Source of the DNA: Phoebastria nigripes
Taxonomy: Eukaryota > Chordata > Aves > Procellariiformes > Diomedeidae
Length of the DNA: 64,000 bases
Assembly: GCA_035582835.1 (NCBI GenBank)
Contig: JAYKAV010002790.1
Coordinates: 779,620-843,619, forward strand
Reading direction: 5' to 3'
In this document: positions 1 through 12,789 of the stretch, piece by piece
Position numbering within the stretch: position 1 is the stretch's first letter
Layout of the letters: every line of letters begins with the position of its first letter
Notes under the pieces: generated by a model
What the model was told of the DNA's origin: nothing
The model's input: the letters and a program-made list of their open reading frames with translations, nothing else
The model's database searches: none
Program-made: the position numbers and the translations under genes

Positions 1-2876
1 TTTTGATGGCCAAATGTGTTATACAAACAAGCAGGAGTGCCAAATCTGATCCTCAACAGTTTTAAATTTTTTTTTTTTTAAATATTCTAAAGCAACTACC
101 ACTGTCCCTGCCACTACCACTCTGTTAGATCAAGTAAATGTTTTTAAAGTTAATTCTGCAGGGCTGCAATTCTTGGCAACAAAATAATCTTGAACACTAG
201 TAAGGAAATTTATGGATTTCAATTATAGCTTGTAGTGTATCATAATTCTAGTTTTATACCCTGTGTAGTTCAGGGGTTTGGATTTTTAATGGGTATAGAG
301 CAGTAATCATAAAAGTGATTCAAAATGCACCCAGTAATTACGGAGACTTGCTGTTGCTTTTGCATTAAAAATGATGATGATTTACAATCAACAAAATTGC
401 AGTCTGTGGTTTTACTTCAGATACTCATGCTACTACACTGCTTATTAGTTATGGTCAGTGATTTAGAGATTAAGAGCTACGCGTTAGAAAGCTGTAAAAT
501 TATTTATTCTTTAATAGATGATAACAGTAAATTTAAAATGGACATTATATTAATTATAATCTTGTACACTAAAGAATACATATGTAACCCTTTGTATCTT
601 CTTTTGTTGCTGGAAATTAATTACAACTAAAATGAAGTAGTTGGACTACAACAGCCAGAGTCACATGTATTTTTTTTTCTATTCTTAGTTTCTATTACAG
701 TCCGAGAATTTTAAGGTTAGCTGCCAGACTCATTTCTGTCTAGCAAGTAATGTAAATCAGTTCTTTTCTTCACCCCTCCCCATACCCCAAATGCGTATCT
801 AGGTATATATGAATTAATAAAAAGGTAGCTAATATACTGTAATTGTGAACATCTAAAATCATACAGAAAGAAGGGTGACACATTTTACCTGCAAATTATT
901 TTTAAGTACCTTTGGAATAAGGTAAGAATACGGAGGCTTTTTGCTCACACTTCTCCTTCCTGTCCATTTTCTTCCTTTCCTGAATATTTCCTCGTTTCTG
1001 ATACCTTCATGCATCAAAACTCAAGGAGAACAGATTACCACCTTTAAGAAGTATTATTTCTGAACTGGGCTTTGCATTTGGGAACCATAAGAGTTAAAGC
1101 TATTTTAACAAGAACGTGTTTCTTTAGGACATTCTCAAGCATTAGCATAAGCAGCACTTTCCCTTTTTATTAAACCTGGATTTTAACTAAGATAAGATAG
1201 TGATCAGGTACATTAGCAGTCAAGTCACGATGTAAAACGTACTGGCGTAGTTACTGATTATATAGCTGTTTGTTAGAAATACTGACTGGAAAACCCAAAA
1301 CTAGAGAAGTTTCTGAACTGTTGGATGGCAGTGGTTTGTTTCTACAAGCTCTTATGGAAAGAGTGTCCCAGTTATTTTTGATTAATAGTGTTACTAGAAT
1401 AAACTCACAGGACTTTATTTCAGCTTGTGTTTTATGTGGAATCCATAATTGACTAAAGTTTTAATCACTATCTTGCATTAACAGTTATAGTTATCTTACT
1501 GTTTGCAAAATATCTTAAGTGCTGGCCTTTGGAAACTCTCCTTGTCAAAATTCTTCATCTGAAACAGGGTTTTGAAATGCAGCAGAGACCACCTCAGTAC
1601 TAGTTGCTTTAGGGTTTGCACACTCTGGCAGATTCTTTCCACCTTAGCACCTTGTTTAGGTGGTTATGACAGTGTGAGACGGGGTGTACCAGAAAACTAG
1701 AATAGCAAGATTTTATCTTTATTTTATCATGGTTAAGGACTGAAGCATTTGTAAATGCAAACAGGAGAGATGAAACCCAAATCCCCGATAGAAAAGAGGG
1801 GTTTTTTCCACCATGATATACTCAGGTCTAGAGATTGTTGGATATTTTTTGATTAAAGTTAAGAGTCTGAAATGTTTGGAGTATTCCAGGCTGAGTGAAC
1901 TTTTGGTTTCTGATGAAACTTGGCCCAGGCTTCCAGCAGAATATCTCTGGTCTGTAAAGCCTCATTTCTCCTTCTCATCCTCTTCCTCACTGGAGGACCT
2001 GAGAATCCCTAGCTGGCATCTGGCCCCAGTTTCTGCAGCCAATCTCTGATATATTTGTGAAGCCCAGGTGGGTTTCCACTGTGTGGCCAACACTGCAGCG
2101 TTTGAAGTCCAGGAATTGATTGTCAGGGTGAGAAGGAGTTTGCCCAGGAGCCACATATCCTGCAAGTCCTCACAGCTTCTCAATGAAATTGCATTCTTGC
2201 ATAACTAGAGATGCTTTTTGCCAAATCAGGGTTTAACAACTATACTTCCACTGCGTTAGCTGAAATAGACTGAGTTGGAATTAGGCCCTTATTTTACAAG
2301 TAGTTTAAACTGGTTGTGTTTTGTTTTTTGTTTTTTTTTTTTTTTAAAAAAAAGCACACCTTTCTTGGGCAGTTGATTTTAAATCTGTGCTACCTTCCTC
2401 TCTCATACGAACACACACACACAAAAACTCCTCTCGGTGTAAGAAGGATTCATTTTGACTTGGATTACTCCTGTGGTACGTGCAAGTCCACGGTCATGCA
2501 AAGACGGGTGGCGTAAGAAGCATTAGGAGATGGAGTAGAGGCAGAGACAAGGATATGAGGGATGGGGGGAATTCATGAATGCTTCTTCAGAGTCAGGGTT
2601 TGCCTCTGCTTCCTTAAATGACCCTCCATCCTGTGCGCTGTAGATTGATGTTTTGTGAGCAGGATTATTTCAGCCAAGTATTAACTGGAAGGGGTAGCAA
2701 GTGATGGATGAGTGGCAAACAGCCCTGACAGACTCCTTTGCTCAAACTAGCTTTTCTTCTGTTTGTCAAGAGAGTTCAAGCCTGCCTGTTTCAAAATAGC
2801 TATGGATTTGCAGAAATAACACTGATGGGCAGAGTTTATTCTTTGTAGATTTGTATAGTGGATTGTGCCGGATGGG
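1..2876. other. Unique non-coding DNA, no gene recognised
   Basis: AT-rich sequence with stops in all frames. The open frames are short (101 codons at most) and show no domain I recognise. The only structured pieces are a T15/A8 run at 2331-2353 and a short (AC)n at 2411-2423. It could be intron, 3' flank or intergenic DNA; the sequence alone does not decide. Confidence 0.6.
2872..2876. repeat. Target-site duplication, left copy (ATGGG)
   Basis: ATGGG directly precedes the TG of solo LTR 1 and is repeated exactly at 3416-3420 after its CA. This fixes both ends of the insertion to the base. Confidence 0.9.
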
Positions 2877-3004
2877 TGTTGTGGTTTAACCCTGGCAGCA
2901 CCTAAACACCACGCAGCCGCTCGCTCACCCCCCTGCTCTGGTGGGATGGGGGAGAGAATCGGGAGGGCACGAGTAGGAAAACTCGCGGGTTGAGATAAAA
3001 ACAG

Positions 3005-3010
3005 TTTAAT
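3005..3010 (-). terminator. LTR 1 poly-A signal ATTAAA
   Basis: The plus strand reads TTTAAT, so the minus strand reads ATTAAA. It lies about 145 bp downstream of the minus-strand TATA box, where the R/U5 boundary signal of an LTR would sit. LTR 2 has the eroded form ATTGAA in the same context. Confidence 0.55.
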
Positions 3011-3150
3011 AATTGAAATCAAACAAAGTAGAACAGTAATAGTAACAGTGATAACAACAACAACAATATACAAAGCAGGCGATGCACAATGCAATTGCTC
3101 ACCGCCCGCCGAACCGAACCCCTGGGACCCAGAGCCCCCCCACACCCTTA

Positions 3151-3160
3151 GTTTTTATAC
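3151..3160 (-). promoter_or_regulatory. LTR 1 TATA box
   Basis: On the minus strand this reads GTATAAAAAC. It follows a CATGACG... half-CRE-like block (plus-strand TGACGT at about 3166-3171). The LTR 2 counterpart (24911-24920) is eroded to CAATAAAAG, so only LTR 1 keeps a plausible core promoter. Activity is not shown. Confidence 0.6.
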
Positions 3161-3415
3161 TGAGCATGACGTTGCATGATATGGAATACCCCATTGGCCA
3201 GCTGGGTCAACCACCCCGGCTATGCTCCCCCTGCCAGCTTCCCCTGCACCTGGCAGGGCATGGGAGGCCGAAAAGTGCCCGGTGCAAGCACCACCCAGCA
3301 GCACCCAAAACATCAATGGGCCATCAACGCTCCTATTATTCCAAACCCAAAACCCAGCACACCCCCCCCAGCTACTGGGAAGAAACTTAACTCTGTCCCA
3401 GCCAGAACCAGGACA

Positions 3416-3420
3416 ATGGG
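3416..3420. repeat. Target-site duplication, right copy (ATGGG)
   Basis: Exact partner of 2872-2876, directly after the terminal CA of solo LTR 1. Confidence 0.9.
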
Positions 3421-6400
3421 TTAATACTTGCTGCTAATAATTCAGTGGTTTCTCTGTTTAGACTCTGTTTTCCATGTAATACAGGAAGGACAGGAAAAGT
3501 AAGACCTTAAGTTCCCAGTAAGTCTGTAAAGCACGAACATCTGCTGGAGTCATGAACTGTGTATTGACTGTGTTTGGTAACAGGGCAAAGGCAGCTGATT
3601 ATGATCGTTCTTCTCTTAATTACTTTGTCAAATGTCACTACAGTTCCATGTAGGGAAAAGAAGTATTTCCTTAATGACAAGGAAATACGATAAACAGCAA
3701 GCAAAAATGGGATAGACTACCAGTATGCTGCTGCTCTTAGTTTTATTTAATCATAACTGTCACTTATCATGTTGACTTCTTTCTTGCTAAGATCTNGATA
3801 CCTTTTTTTTTTACCAAAATATATGGTCTCACGTTCTAGTTTTAAAGGCTGTTGGCCTTTCATCCTTCTAGTAATTACCCGAAGTGAATATAGGTCAGAG
3901 TTTCAGTTTGGATGTTCCTTCTGCCACTTTCATTTTCTCTAGCCTTATGCTCATCCACCCTAATATGGATATTATTTTTTTTAACGTTGTCTTTATGAGT
4001 GCTTTTATGCAGCAAGATGAGGAAGAGGTATACTTTGCACTTGTGAATGGCTTACCAAAATGTAAAATGGACAGACTTCAAATGAATCTATTACTTGAAG
4101 CTCAGCCTAGCAATAGAAATTACATTTGAGGCCTTTGGACCTTCAAGGGACAGTAGTAATCCATAGCTAATCTTTTTGTTAGCAAAATCAAAGACATGCT
4201 AATACATTTTTAACACTGATGTATTTATAATATTCTGCTCCAAAAAAGATTGAATAGGTAAGCCAAAAGTATATTCTATCACGCTAATTCCATATTGATC
4301 GTTTAGCTTGTGAAGCTCAAGTAAGGCATTTGTGGTCTGTAAGGCAAAATAGACCCATGACTCTGTAACAAACACGACCTCTGACTGCACGAAGGCAAAA
4401 TTAGACTTTTTCACATTAAAGCTAGCTGGATGATAGCAGTAATATCACGGTTTGGACTTCAGTGTCGACTGAAATTCGGCTGGGAATTTTCTGGGCAGCA
4501 AGGCACGTATGCTAGGTAGATGTGCAAGTTACGCTTTCGCTGTCCTGCAGCTGAGCTTGGTCTTTTTGATTTGTTAAGTACTGTTGAGTCCCCTGAGGAT
4601 TTCTTTCTGTGGGAGTGAGAGACAGCAACAGTTTGCTGTGCAAAACAACCTGCTACAGCTGTTTGTTAACACTATACAAGTGACTGTTTGCCTTCAGTCA
4701 TGCTGAATTATGTTAGCCTTTTAAGATGAAATATTCTGAAACCAGCTGCATTTACATGCATTATCTGAAGCTACCTAATTAGTTTAATTAATTAGCATAA
4801 TTAGCTAAAGCTTCGTTGTTCTGCGGAGTTAGACTGCTGGGTGAGCCTTTGGGCTCAGAAAGGGTATTTGAAGTACCTGGGCTAGACTAGCGTAGACCGG
4901 GATGAACTGACTATTTATTTATTAATCTCAGAAGTAATAAAACACGACATGGAATTTATTGAAGGTACTGGTGGGGTTAGTCTTTGCGTATAAAGGAGAT
5001 CTTTAAGTCTGCTAGGATGTAGAGTCTTCTCACATGAAGACTTACATGAACTTTATTTGTGCAGATTTTCTTGTAGCAAATACAAAACACAAGTTTGAAT
5101 TACGTTACAGTGGCTGCATATGAGACTGGAGCGTAACTTGTGATAGTTTAATATAACCTATCAGCAAAAGTTCCAGTCTCTAGTATCGACTTTTTACGTT
5201 ATAAATTCCATATCGGTTGCTTGGGAGCTTTGTTAGGTACCTGTGAACGGCAGTCAGGGCACTGAGGAGCACCAGCAGTGGAAGCTGCCATGTTCGCCAC
5301 TGTTTCAGATGTCTGGGCACACTCAGTTTGCTGATGGCAGAGGAGCATCTTCTCTCTGACGCATGAGAGCAGCACACCTGAGGCAGTCGGAGTGCTTTGG
5401 TACTCTGCTCTGCATACCCAGAGCCTGAGACTGTGCCCTGGGCTCCCTGCCCTTTCACAGCAAGTACCTGTGCAAAACAGGTAGGCAATGGGCTGCCGTG
5501 ACCACCTGTGAGTGCATGCTAGCTCTCAGACTGTCCAAGGGATTGGTGCTTTTTTCTAGGTCGGGTGGCTTCTGGAGAGGTGTAGGTGTATTCTGTCTGT
5601 GTGCCTGTATGGCTGACAGTATATAGGGTTGGGTTTTTTGCTTGACTGCTCACAAAACTTGAGGGGCAGGATTCATCCCTGATGTAATGCACAAAACTTT
5701 TGTGGAGTCGCTGCAGAATTGAATCTGGTATGTTTTGTCTTGTGTGTCTTTTCAAACTAAAACAGTAGTAGCAGGATGAACAATAGTCAGTAAAACAAAT
5801 GTAGATTTGTATTTTAGATACTGTAAATCTTAAGGCATGATGTTTAGTAAATAATACTGTCACAAGATAGATTTAGGGGGACTTTAGGAAAATTGAAGCA
5901 CTGCATTATTTGCTTTTGGGCTAATTCTTTAATTATTCCGGATGTAGTCACAGAGCTGCATGACAGCCATCCCTTCTTCTGTTTCTTATTGAATCAGAAT
6001 TTTCATTTCTCTGTCCTAGAATGACTTCTGTAAAAGATAGTAGTCCTTTGATATTCATTTATGTAATGATCTGCAGAAGTGTGAGAAAGAGGATGGCTCA
6101 CGCCTGTCTCTTTCCCTCTTACTGGTTTCCCTCTTAATACATTGCAAACGTATGAGCTACTATTGTATGTTTTTTGGTAAGCACGTGGTGCCAAATCATG
6201 CAGACGCATTACACCAGCGACCGATATATTGAAGCTTGTATGGCAAAAGTATGAAAGGGAGGTAAGGAATTGTGACAAAGTTATACTTTCATTTACTTAC
6301 AAACAAGTTTTTAAAAATTATTAAAATAGGGAAATTGAGCAATAAAAGAGTACATGTGTGAAGTGGCAGCAGCTGGCACGGACTTACATAATTTCAAGTG

Positions 6401-7439
6401 TGAAATTGAAATTGTCTTGTGATCATAGTAAATGTCTACATCATTAATGCCTGATGTATTGGTTCCTAGCAGTAGTGCTGTAACTTGTCTGTGAAGTAAT
6501 ATGTAGTAGACACTTTATTTNGGTGATCGGCCTAAAAATAATTTTAAAAGGTGCAATTTTAGAGGCTCGGTTGGAACCATAGACATTTGTGACTGATCAG
6601 TCCTAGGACATATTCAGTACTGAAGCTTAGCAAGAATGCATTATTCATTCAAAATCTTGCCTCTTGTAAATAAGAGGAAATGTTATTTTACNGTGTGAGT
6701 GTTTCCTTCACCAGCACCGCTTGTTTCGGAAAACCTTGTAGATAAATGATGAGTGTATACTAGGGGCCATATGGGTGGAGAAGAAGTGTTGAAAGCCAGA
6801 GTAATTTATTACAGTCAGCTTGTTCCTGGAACAGGTGAGATAAATCATTAGTTGCCAAGGACATCTCATGAGTGCGCAGAGAGGCAATACATTAACTGAG
6901 GAAAAAGCAGACCACAACTTTAATATTCTCTTGTCCCAAATAAAAATAAGTGAGGAAGAAGAGTGTGGTGCAAACCGAATCCTCTGCCTCACAAGGACTA
7001 GGGAAGACATTGCGTTGGGTTTTTTGTTGTTGTGGCAAATGTATATTGCTGTGAGCAGCTAAGTTTTATTTGTCCTGCTAGTTGTCACTGATACACAAAT
7101 GAGCTCTTTGGAGTCTGCATTTTGTGGTAATGATCCCCTGTTTGTTCTTTAGACAGAGTTTTCTGCACCTGATTATAGTCCTAAAACTTCAGAAGCCTGT
7201 GGCTTCCCTTGTCCAAATTTTAAAACCAGCTGCTGTTATACTTAATTGGACAGTAGAGCTGGTTGAAGTTTTGGGGTGGTTTTTTTTTGACAATATTCTA
7301 TTGAAGCAGGTTTTTTTGATTAACTATATGGTATTTGATACTACAGTGTTTTCGGAATGTTTCAGTTTTTCACGAGAAACAGCACCATTCATTACAATTT
7401 AAAAAAAGGCTTTAAGTGGACAGCTTAGAATAGTGTACT
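3421..7439. other. Unique non-coding DNA, no gene recognised
   Basis: No exon-like or repeat-like block is recognisable apart from the TAATTA cluster near 4776-4803 (separate entry) and a 12-bp palindrome GACTGATCAGTC near 6582. The longest open frame (minus strand, 5519-5863, 114 codons) has no recognisable domain and unremarkable composition. Confidence 0.55.
4776..4803. promoter_or_regulatory. TAATTA cluster (candidate homeodomain binding sites)
   Basis: Four TAATTA hexamers fall within 28 bases (starts 4776, 4785, 4789 and 4798), with ATGCAT and GCATTA elements just upstream at about 4756-4763. TAATTA is the palindromic core bound by many homeodomain proteins. AT-rich sequence produces some TAATTA by chance, so a regulatory role is only a candidate reading. 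Confidence 0.25.
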
Positions 7440-7574
7440 TCATCTGGAGGTATTTAAAAGATGTGTAGATGTGGCACTTAGGGACATGATTTAGTGGTGG
7501 CCTTGGCAGTGTTAGGTTTACGGTTGGACTCAATGATCTTAAAGGTCTTTTCCAACCTAAATGATTCTATGATT
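7440..7574 (+). mobile_element. CR1 LINE, 5'-truncated 3' end
   Basis: The block runs from the CTGGAGGTATTTAAAAG motif through GTGTAGATGTGGCAC and TGGTTGGACTCAATGATC to TTCCAACCTAAATGATTCTATGATT. This is the non-coding 3' tail of bird CR1, with the 8-bp ATTCTATG repeat at its end in place of a poly-A tail. About 135 bp survive of an element several kilobases long, so it cannot move. Its 3' module is the same type as the copy at 63882, in opposite orientation. Confidence 0.9.
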
Positions 7575-10500
7575 TTATTTGAATAAGTCCGTACGTCAAA
7601 TGAATGTGTTGTGTTTTGGGGGTCTTTTTTGTTTTGTTTTTACTCCCTATGGAAATGATGAGATTCTTTTCTGGAAAATGGAAGTGATAGTTTTTTCCTT
7701 TGAAATAAAAAAATTAGCTGGTGCTGATGCAAGACTTGGCAGCTGAGGAATGTGGGAGATGGAAACAAGGAGCATGATGGGGTGGAGGCCACCCAGGAGA
7801 GTCATTGCAAGTTTATTCTTTTCTTTTGGAAACTGAGATAGAAATGTTACAGAGCAAAGGGAATACAAAGAAGGCTGAGATGGAAGTATAGGTTAGTATA
7901 GCCATCCTATGCCAAAGTACCAAACCCAGCATGTGCCTGATTATGGTTGCGTTTTGGGGGAGTTTGTTTCATATTATGGGAATTAAATAAAGCTGTGGCC
8001 TGCCATATAAACTGATGCATCCTTGCTGCATGTTTGAACAGTGATAGCTAAATGCTGTCGGATAAGGATATTTGACTTGCTTCAGATAACTAGAGTCTTC
8101 TAAAGCACATCTACGTGCTCTGTGTGTTTGTTTCTACCCTTAAGGTTTGCATATCATTATTCCAAACTAAACTCGGGTCTTGGCATTACATGACTGTTTG
8201 TCTCGCTGCTGACACCCTAAACTCCTTTCAATCGTGATTTGTTGCAACTGATTGCTTCCAGATTCTCTTCCAATCTGTGATGAAAGATAACAGCTTTTTT
8301 CCCATTGTCTTTCTTCCTTCGTACACCCCAAAGCAGGTCTCTGCTCCGGGTAGTACATACAATGCACAACACAAAGTTTGCCCAGAACTGGTCTCGTTAT
8401 GTTCATACAACTCTGAAATTAAATCAGACCTTGACTGCTGTATGGGATCTCAAATGATGTGATTTCCATCCTAATCAAATTACTCTAGTTATAGCAACAT
8501 TTCAAGTTATACTGCTAACTTTGGTTTTCTGTATACTGTCAAGCTGTTCAAGCTGACTTCTGTAGGTGATGTGCAGGGAATCTCTACATGTTGCACCTCC
8601 ACATCTAGATTGTTTCAGGAATGAGATCCTCCCACTTTATATATGCCAATTTTGATAACTTGTTGCAGATGTTTATTGTTTGTCCCTATGAAGGATGCAG
8701 CCCAACCTAAGAATGGTGCCTCTCTTCTCAAGTTAGATTTCCATTTGTCTGGACAGGAAGATGACCTGTTCTTGTTCAGGAGGCTTTTTGGCTGAGGGTC
8801 TCAGGCCCTCGTCTTTCCAACCTTTGCCCTTTCTATGTAGGGTGGCATACTTAGGAAGGGAGCCAACTGTTGGATCCTCCTGGCCCTCTAAGAAGTCCGT
8901 GTGGAGATAAGACAGCAGAGTAGTTGTACCACGAGTCTAAGAGCACTGATATTTGAATAGCTGTGCCAATCAATTTAGTCTTTGTCATAGGAGAGGGGGA
9001 TTTTTTTTCTAACACNCTATTTTTATCATACTCTGTCTCTTTTGCCTCCTCTCCAGTTGCTTAATAAGGCACCNAGATGACTGAGTTAATAAATAACTTG
9101 CATCTTCCTCCTGCTCTGCATACTAATCCAGTTCTTTGCGACCGTTGTGTCCAGAAGGCAGTTGTGATTGACTCTGGGTTTTTTTTCTAAGCTACTTGGA
9201 TCTCCTCTGAACTGCTCAGCCGGTGCTTTCCTGCTGCAGTGGAAGGCAGGAAATATAATCTCTGATTGGTGTCGAGGAGATGCAGTGCAGTGTCCTGCTG
9301 AGGGCTCTGTCATAATTCTCCCTCTGCGTCTCGAAATCAGAAGATTCTTTTCCTAGTGGTAAAATATCAGTGATTGGAATGCACGTACGGCAGCATAAAG
9401 AGGTAACATATGAAACAAGTCATCTCCTGATGATGAATTCAAGAAATATGATATGTCACAGATGACAGAAGGGCTGTAACAGAGATAAATGGATGCAGTT
9501 AAATTCTATACTAAAAAAAATAAAACCTTCTCAATAGCAGACTTGGTTGAACTCCTCATTGCCATATATGTGAAAAAGCAAGGCATTTGGGAATGAAAAT
9601 TGTTTCTTGAGTCTTAAAAACTGACACCAGGAATATTTACTGAAGTAGACATTGCTTTTTTATTATTATTATTTTTACTTTTTAAGTGTTCCAGGTTTTA
9701 TTAGAGAATTAAAAGGCACTACGGTGTTCCATCTTTAAACAACTGAAGGACAGTGATTGGAGTCCTGGAGCTGGAGTCAGGAAAATAGATACATAAGTGC
9801 AATTGAATGGGATGCTTCATATGTATTTGTGTAATGTGGGTTTATATGCATTTTTTTTAATTTCTTTCGCACTACTTCAGTCCCAGGACCTCACAGAGTT
9901 AATCAATGCACAGAATTTATGCTATCCTCTGCACAAGACTGTTCTGCACATCGTGTGTTGGTTTTCCAACTAGAAGCAGCAGCTCTCAGAAGATAAGAAA
10001 TTTTTGAGGATGGTAGAAAGAGGAGGTTAAAGTGTGGACCAGCCTTTCATGGGAAACTATCTGGAGGGAAGTGGGTTATGTTCTGATCTTGAACGGAGTG
10101 ATCAATGTGAGAGGGAATCTAGTGCCATTTTAAAAAACAAACCCAAAAAAACTCTCCAAACAAAATCCCCTCCAGCATTAGTTAAGGTAGAATTATTGCA
10201 GGCGAGTGTTTTATTGCAGTAAATCTTAGATAGTTCTCATATCCTTTATAATTTAAACATACCATGTTTGGCCAACAGTGAGTGGTTTGGGAGATTACTG
10301 GTAAAGAACTGACCTGCAAGCTAGTGGAGATTTGCTGAACTTACTATTCAATACCTGAGTATCACCCAGGCTCCAGTGTAGCCTACAGGATGTATGACCT
10401 GAGGTGGCAGGCTGAAAAATCTCTGTTCTGGTACCGGGTGTTGTGATATTTGTTAATGAGAATTATCTTTGCACCAGGTTAGCGCTTGCTGCCATGCTGC

Positions 10501-11738
10501 TTTACGAACGTGTTAAGGAGACTGTCGTTTGGACTTGCCATCTGAATAGGCAAGATGAACTATGAATCAGAAAAAAAGTGAAGGGTAGAGCTGATGAATA
10601 TCAGAACTGGGACTAGCTTTTCCAGGTTGATAACCTGTCTTCAAAGCTATGCTGACTATTGATAAAGGGAAATGGGGACCTTTCTCCTAGCTACTCCTGT
10701 CCTTGGTTCAGCAGCCCTGCAGTTTTCCTCTGGGAATCTTCTTTTTGGCTGATTCTTAATGTAACCTGATGGTTTGTTGCGGGATATAGTCTGTATTTGG
10801 TGATCTGGTGCTGCCATTGTGCCAAAATTTTTTTATCTTGCCTGGAGTATGCAGAAACGACCTGAGAATTTTCCTGTTTCCCCCTTCAGGCAGGTAGCAA
10901 TGGTGGCTGGATGAGCTGGCTGGCAGCCTCCCAGTTCCTATCTGCTTCTCCTTGTCACCCCGCAAACACTGTCAGTTTGCNTCATGTTTTCAACCCTCTC
11001 AATGACAAAGCTATTTCTCTCACTTAGCAAATGTAAAGTTTTTGAGTGTTATACACAATATTTTCAGTGATAGAGTAACCTGAGCATAAATAAAACAGTA
11101 TAATTGACAAAAAAGCCTTTATGTTTATGTTTTTAAGCAAGCAAAGACTTAGTAATATCTCCCCAGAGATGGCAAGACAGTAGATCTGTAAAACATAATT
11201 ACAAACTACTTTGCTCTGTGCTACTGTTGGCTTTTGTTTCTGATAAACAGTGTTGTTTGTTTGTTTGTTTGTTTTAAAATGTTGCTCGGTATCAATGGTT
11301 TCAAGTTAGTGTTTAATGTTCCAGCAGTTTGGGTTTCATGGGAGTTGAGAAAGGGCCAGTTCATAGTTAATAAGTTTCTTGGCTTTCCAGCCAGTGCAGT
11401 CATATTTTTAAAGTAGAAAAATATATACGAATCTAAATTAATATTAGTTTAGCTGAATTAAGAGAGATTTATTTTCCTTTTCAAGGAAACTATAGGTGAT
11501 TTTTGGAATAAATTAATCNCTTTCCAACAAAATGCTTTTCTTACGAAGTGGGAACAATTATTTTAGTAGGGCCTTGGATGTTTTTTAATCTGTATTATCT
11601 CAGCAGTGATACTCTCAAGGCTGTGGGAATACTTTTTAATATTGCATGTGATAATTTTTTTTGTTCCTTTAATCTGTAGATTCTGTAATCCCTTGACCTA
11701 GATGCCTACTTAGTGAACTGAAAAATAAAAGTACTTGG
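7575..11738. other. Unique non-coding DNA, no gene recognised
   Basis: No recognisable exon or transposon. It holds an A/C-only patch at about 10130-10172 and a (GTTT)n microsatellite at 11255-11275. Open frames stay below 100 codons. Confidence 0.55.
11255..11275. repeat. (GTTT)5 microsatellite
   Basis: Five consecutive GTTT units. It belongs to the class of G/T- or A/C-only tracts that recur through the window. Confidence 0.9.
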
Positions 11739-12340
11739 AATCATAGAATAGTTTGGGTTGGAAGGGACCTTTTAAAGGTCATCTGGTCCAACCCCCCTGC
11801 CGTGGGCAGGGACGTCTTCAACTAGATCAGGTTGCTCCGAGCCCCNTCCAACCTGACCTTGAATGTTTCCAGGGACGGGGCATCTACCACCTCTCTGGGC
11901 AACCTGGTCCAGTGTTTCACCACCCTCAGCATAAAAAATTTCTTCCTTATATCTGTAGTCTATATCTACCCTCTTTTAGTTTAAAACCATTCCCCCTTGT
12001 CCTGTCACAACAGGCCCTGCTAAAAAGTTTGTCCCCATCTTTCTCATAAGCCCCCTTTAAGTACTGAAAGGCTGCAGTAAGGTCTCCCCGCAGCCTTCTC
12101 TTCTCCAGGCTGAACAACCCCAACTCTCTCAGCCTTTCTTCATAGGAGAGGCGTTCCATCCCCCTGATCATTTTCGTGGCCCTCCTCTGGACCTGCTCCA
12201 ACAGGTCCATGTCTTTGTTGTGCTGAGGGCTCCAGAGCTGGACGTAGTACTCCAGGTGGGGTCTCACCAGAGCAGAGCAGAGGGGCAGAATCACCTCCCT
12301 CGACCTGCTGGCCACGCTTCTTTTGATGCAGCCCGCGGTA
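11739..12340 (-). mobile_element. CR1 LINE, 5'-truncated, with RT C-terminus and 3' UTR
   Basis: The plus strand starts with AATCATAGAATAGTTTGGG, the reverse complement of a CR1 3' end. It continues through the ACCTGGTCCAGTGTTTCACC-type 3' block and then into coding sequence on the minus strand. About 600 bp are present, so the 5' end, the endonuclease and most of the RT are missing. It is better preserved than the neighbouring relics at 13.3-14.5 kb, hence younger. One N interrupts the 3' UTR (about 11846). Confidence 0.93.
11947..12336 (-). pseudogene. CR1 ORF2 fragment: C-terminal end of LINE reverse transcriptase
   Basis: CR1 ORF2 encodes an endonuclease plus reverse transcriptase that copies LINE RNA at a nicked target. 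About 130 codons of its C-terminal, thumb-adjacent part remain open on the minus strand. Landmarks in order are [57 protein letters not shown] and [12 protein letters not shown]. The frame stops after GRYRLQI, just where the family normally continues into a lysine/phenylalanine-rich segment, which points to a frameshift there. The catalytic YxDD region is absent, so it is not functional. The first 35 or so codons of the open frame upstream (12337-12441) are unrelated flank. Confidence 0.9.
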
Positions 12341-12555
12341 TGGTACTTGATTATGTAGAGGTCTTCATCAGTAGATCTCAAGTGTTTTACAATGGTAATA
12401 AGTACCATTTGACAGGTGATGAAACTTATGAATAGTAGCAAAATAAATCACCTGAATGTGTTCATTTAGATCAGTTGAAGATCTGGGAATAAAACACAGT
12501 TTTCCTGTGCCACGCTCTTGTTTTCTTTCCAATTAAAAATACTTCCTTGTGCAGC

Positions 12556-12590
12556 CAGTTTTTTCCTGAAATTTCAGTTTTTTCCTGAAA
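12556..12590. repeat. 19-bp tandem duplication, about 1.8 copies
   Basis: The unit CAGTTTTTTCCTGAAATTT occurs at 12556-12574, and its first 16 bases repeat exactly at 12575-12590. Confidence 0.9.
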
Positions 12591-12690
12591 AGAATAGCTG
12601 GCAGTTACTAAAAATAGTAGCATATGTGTGCGCATATAGTGCTATATATAGTGCTTGCCTGCTCATGACTCTTTGCAAACGCTAATTATT

Positions 12691-12789
12691 CTAATTATCT
12701 GCAAGGTTAATATACTTATCTGCGAGGTTATATTTTATTATACGTTGTAAGTATCATTAATATTCCTAATTATCTACAATGTTAATATA
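12691..12789. repeat. Degenerate repeat of a 24-bp unit
   Basis: CTAATTATCTGCAAGG followed by TTAATATA at 12691-12714 recurs as CTAATTATCTACAATG followed by TTAATATA at 12766-12789. A shorter copy (TTATCTGCGAGGTTATAT) lies between them at about 12716-12733. The spacing suggests old local duplication. Confidence 0.7.

Larger units (their letters stand above)
2877..3415 (-). mobile_element. Solo LTR 1 of an avian endogenous retrovirus (ERVL-like)
   Basis: A 539-bp element bounded by TG...CA and flanked by a perfect 5-bp direct duplication, ATGGG, at 2872-2876 and 3416-3420. The left end (TGTTGTGGTTTAACCC, then a GCAGCCGCTCGCTCAC block) and the right end (AGCCAGAACCAGGACA) match the LTR family widely seen in bird genomes. 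Reading it on the minus strand places a TATA box (GTATAAAAAC, 3160-3151) upstream of an ATTAAA poly-A signal (3010-3005), which is the expected U3-R-U5 order. No internal retroviral gene is present, so it is a solo LTR left by recombination between two LTRs. A 5-bp duplication is typical of ERVL-type integration; the class assignment is inference. The plus-strand open frames over it are not genes. Confidence 0.93.

Noticed and set aside
3082..3437. Three overlapping proline/threonine-rich frames
   Set aside because: They lie wholly within or across the end of solo LTR 1, read against its transcription direction, and are non-coding.
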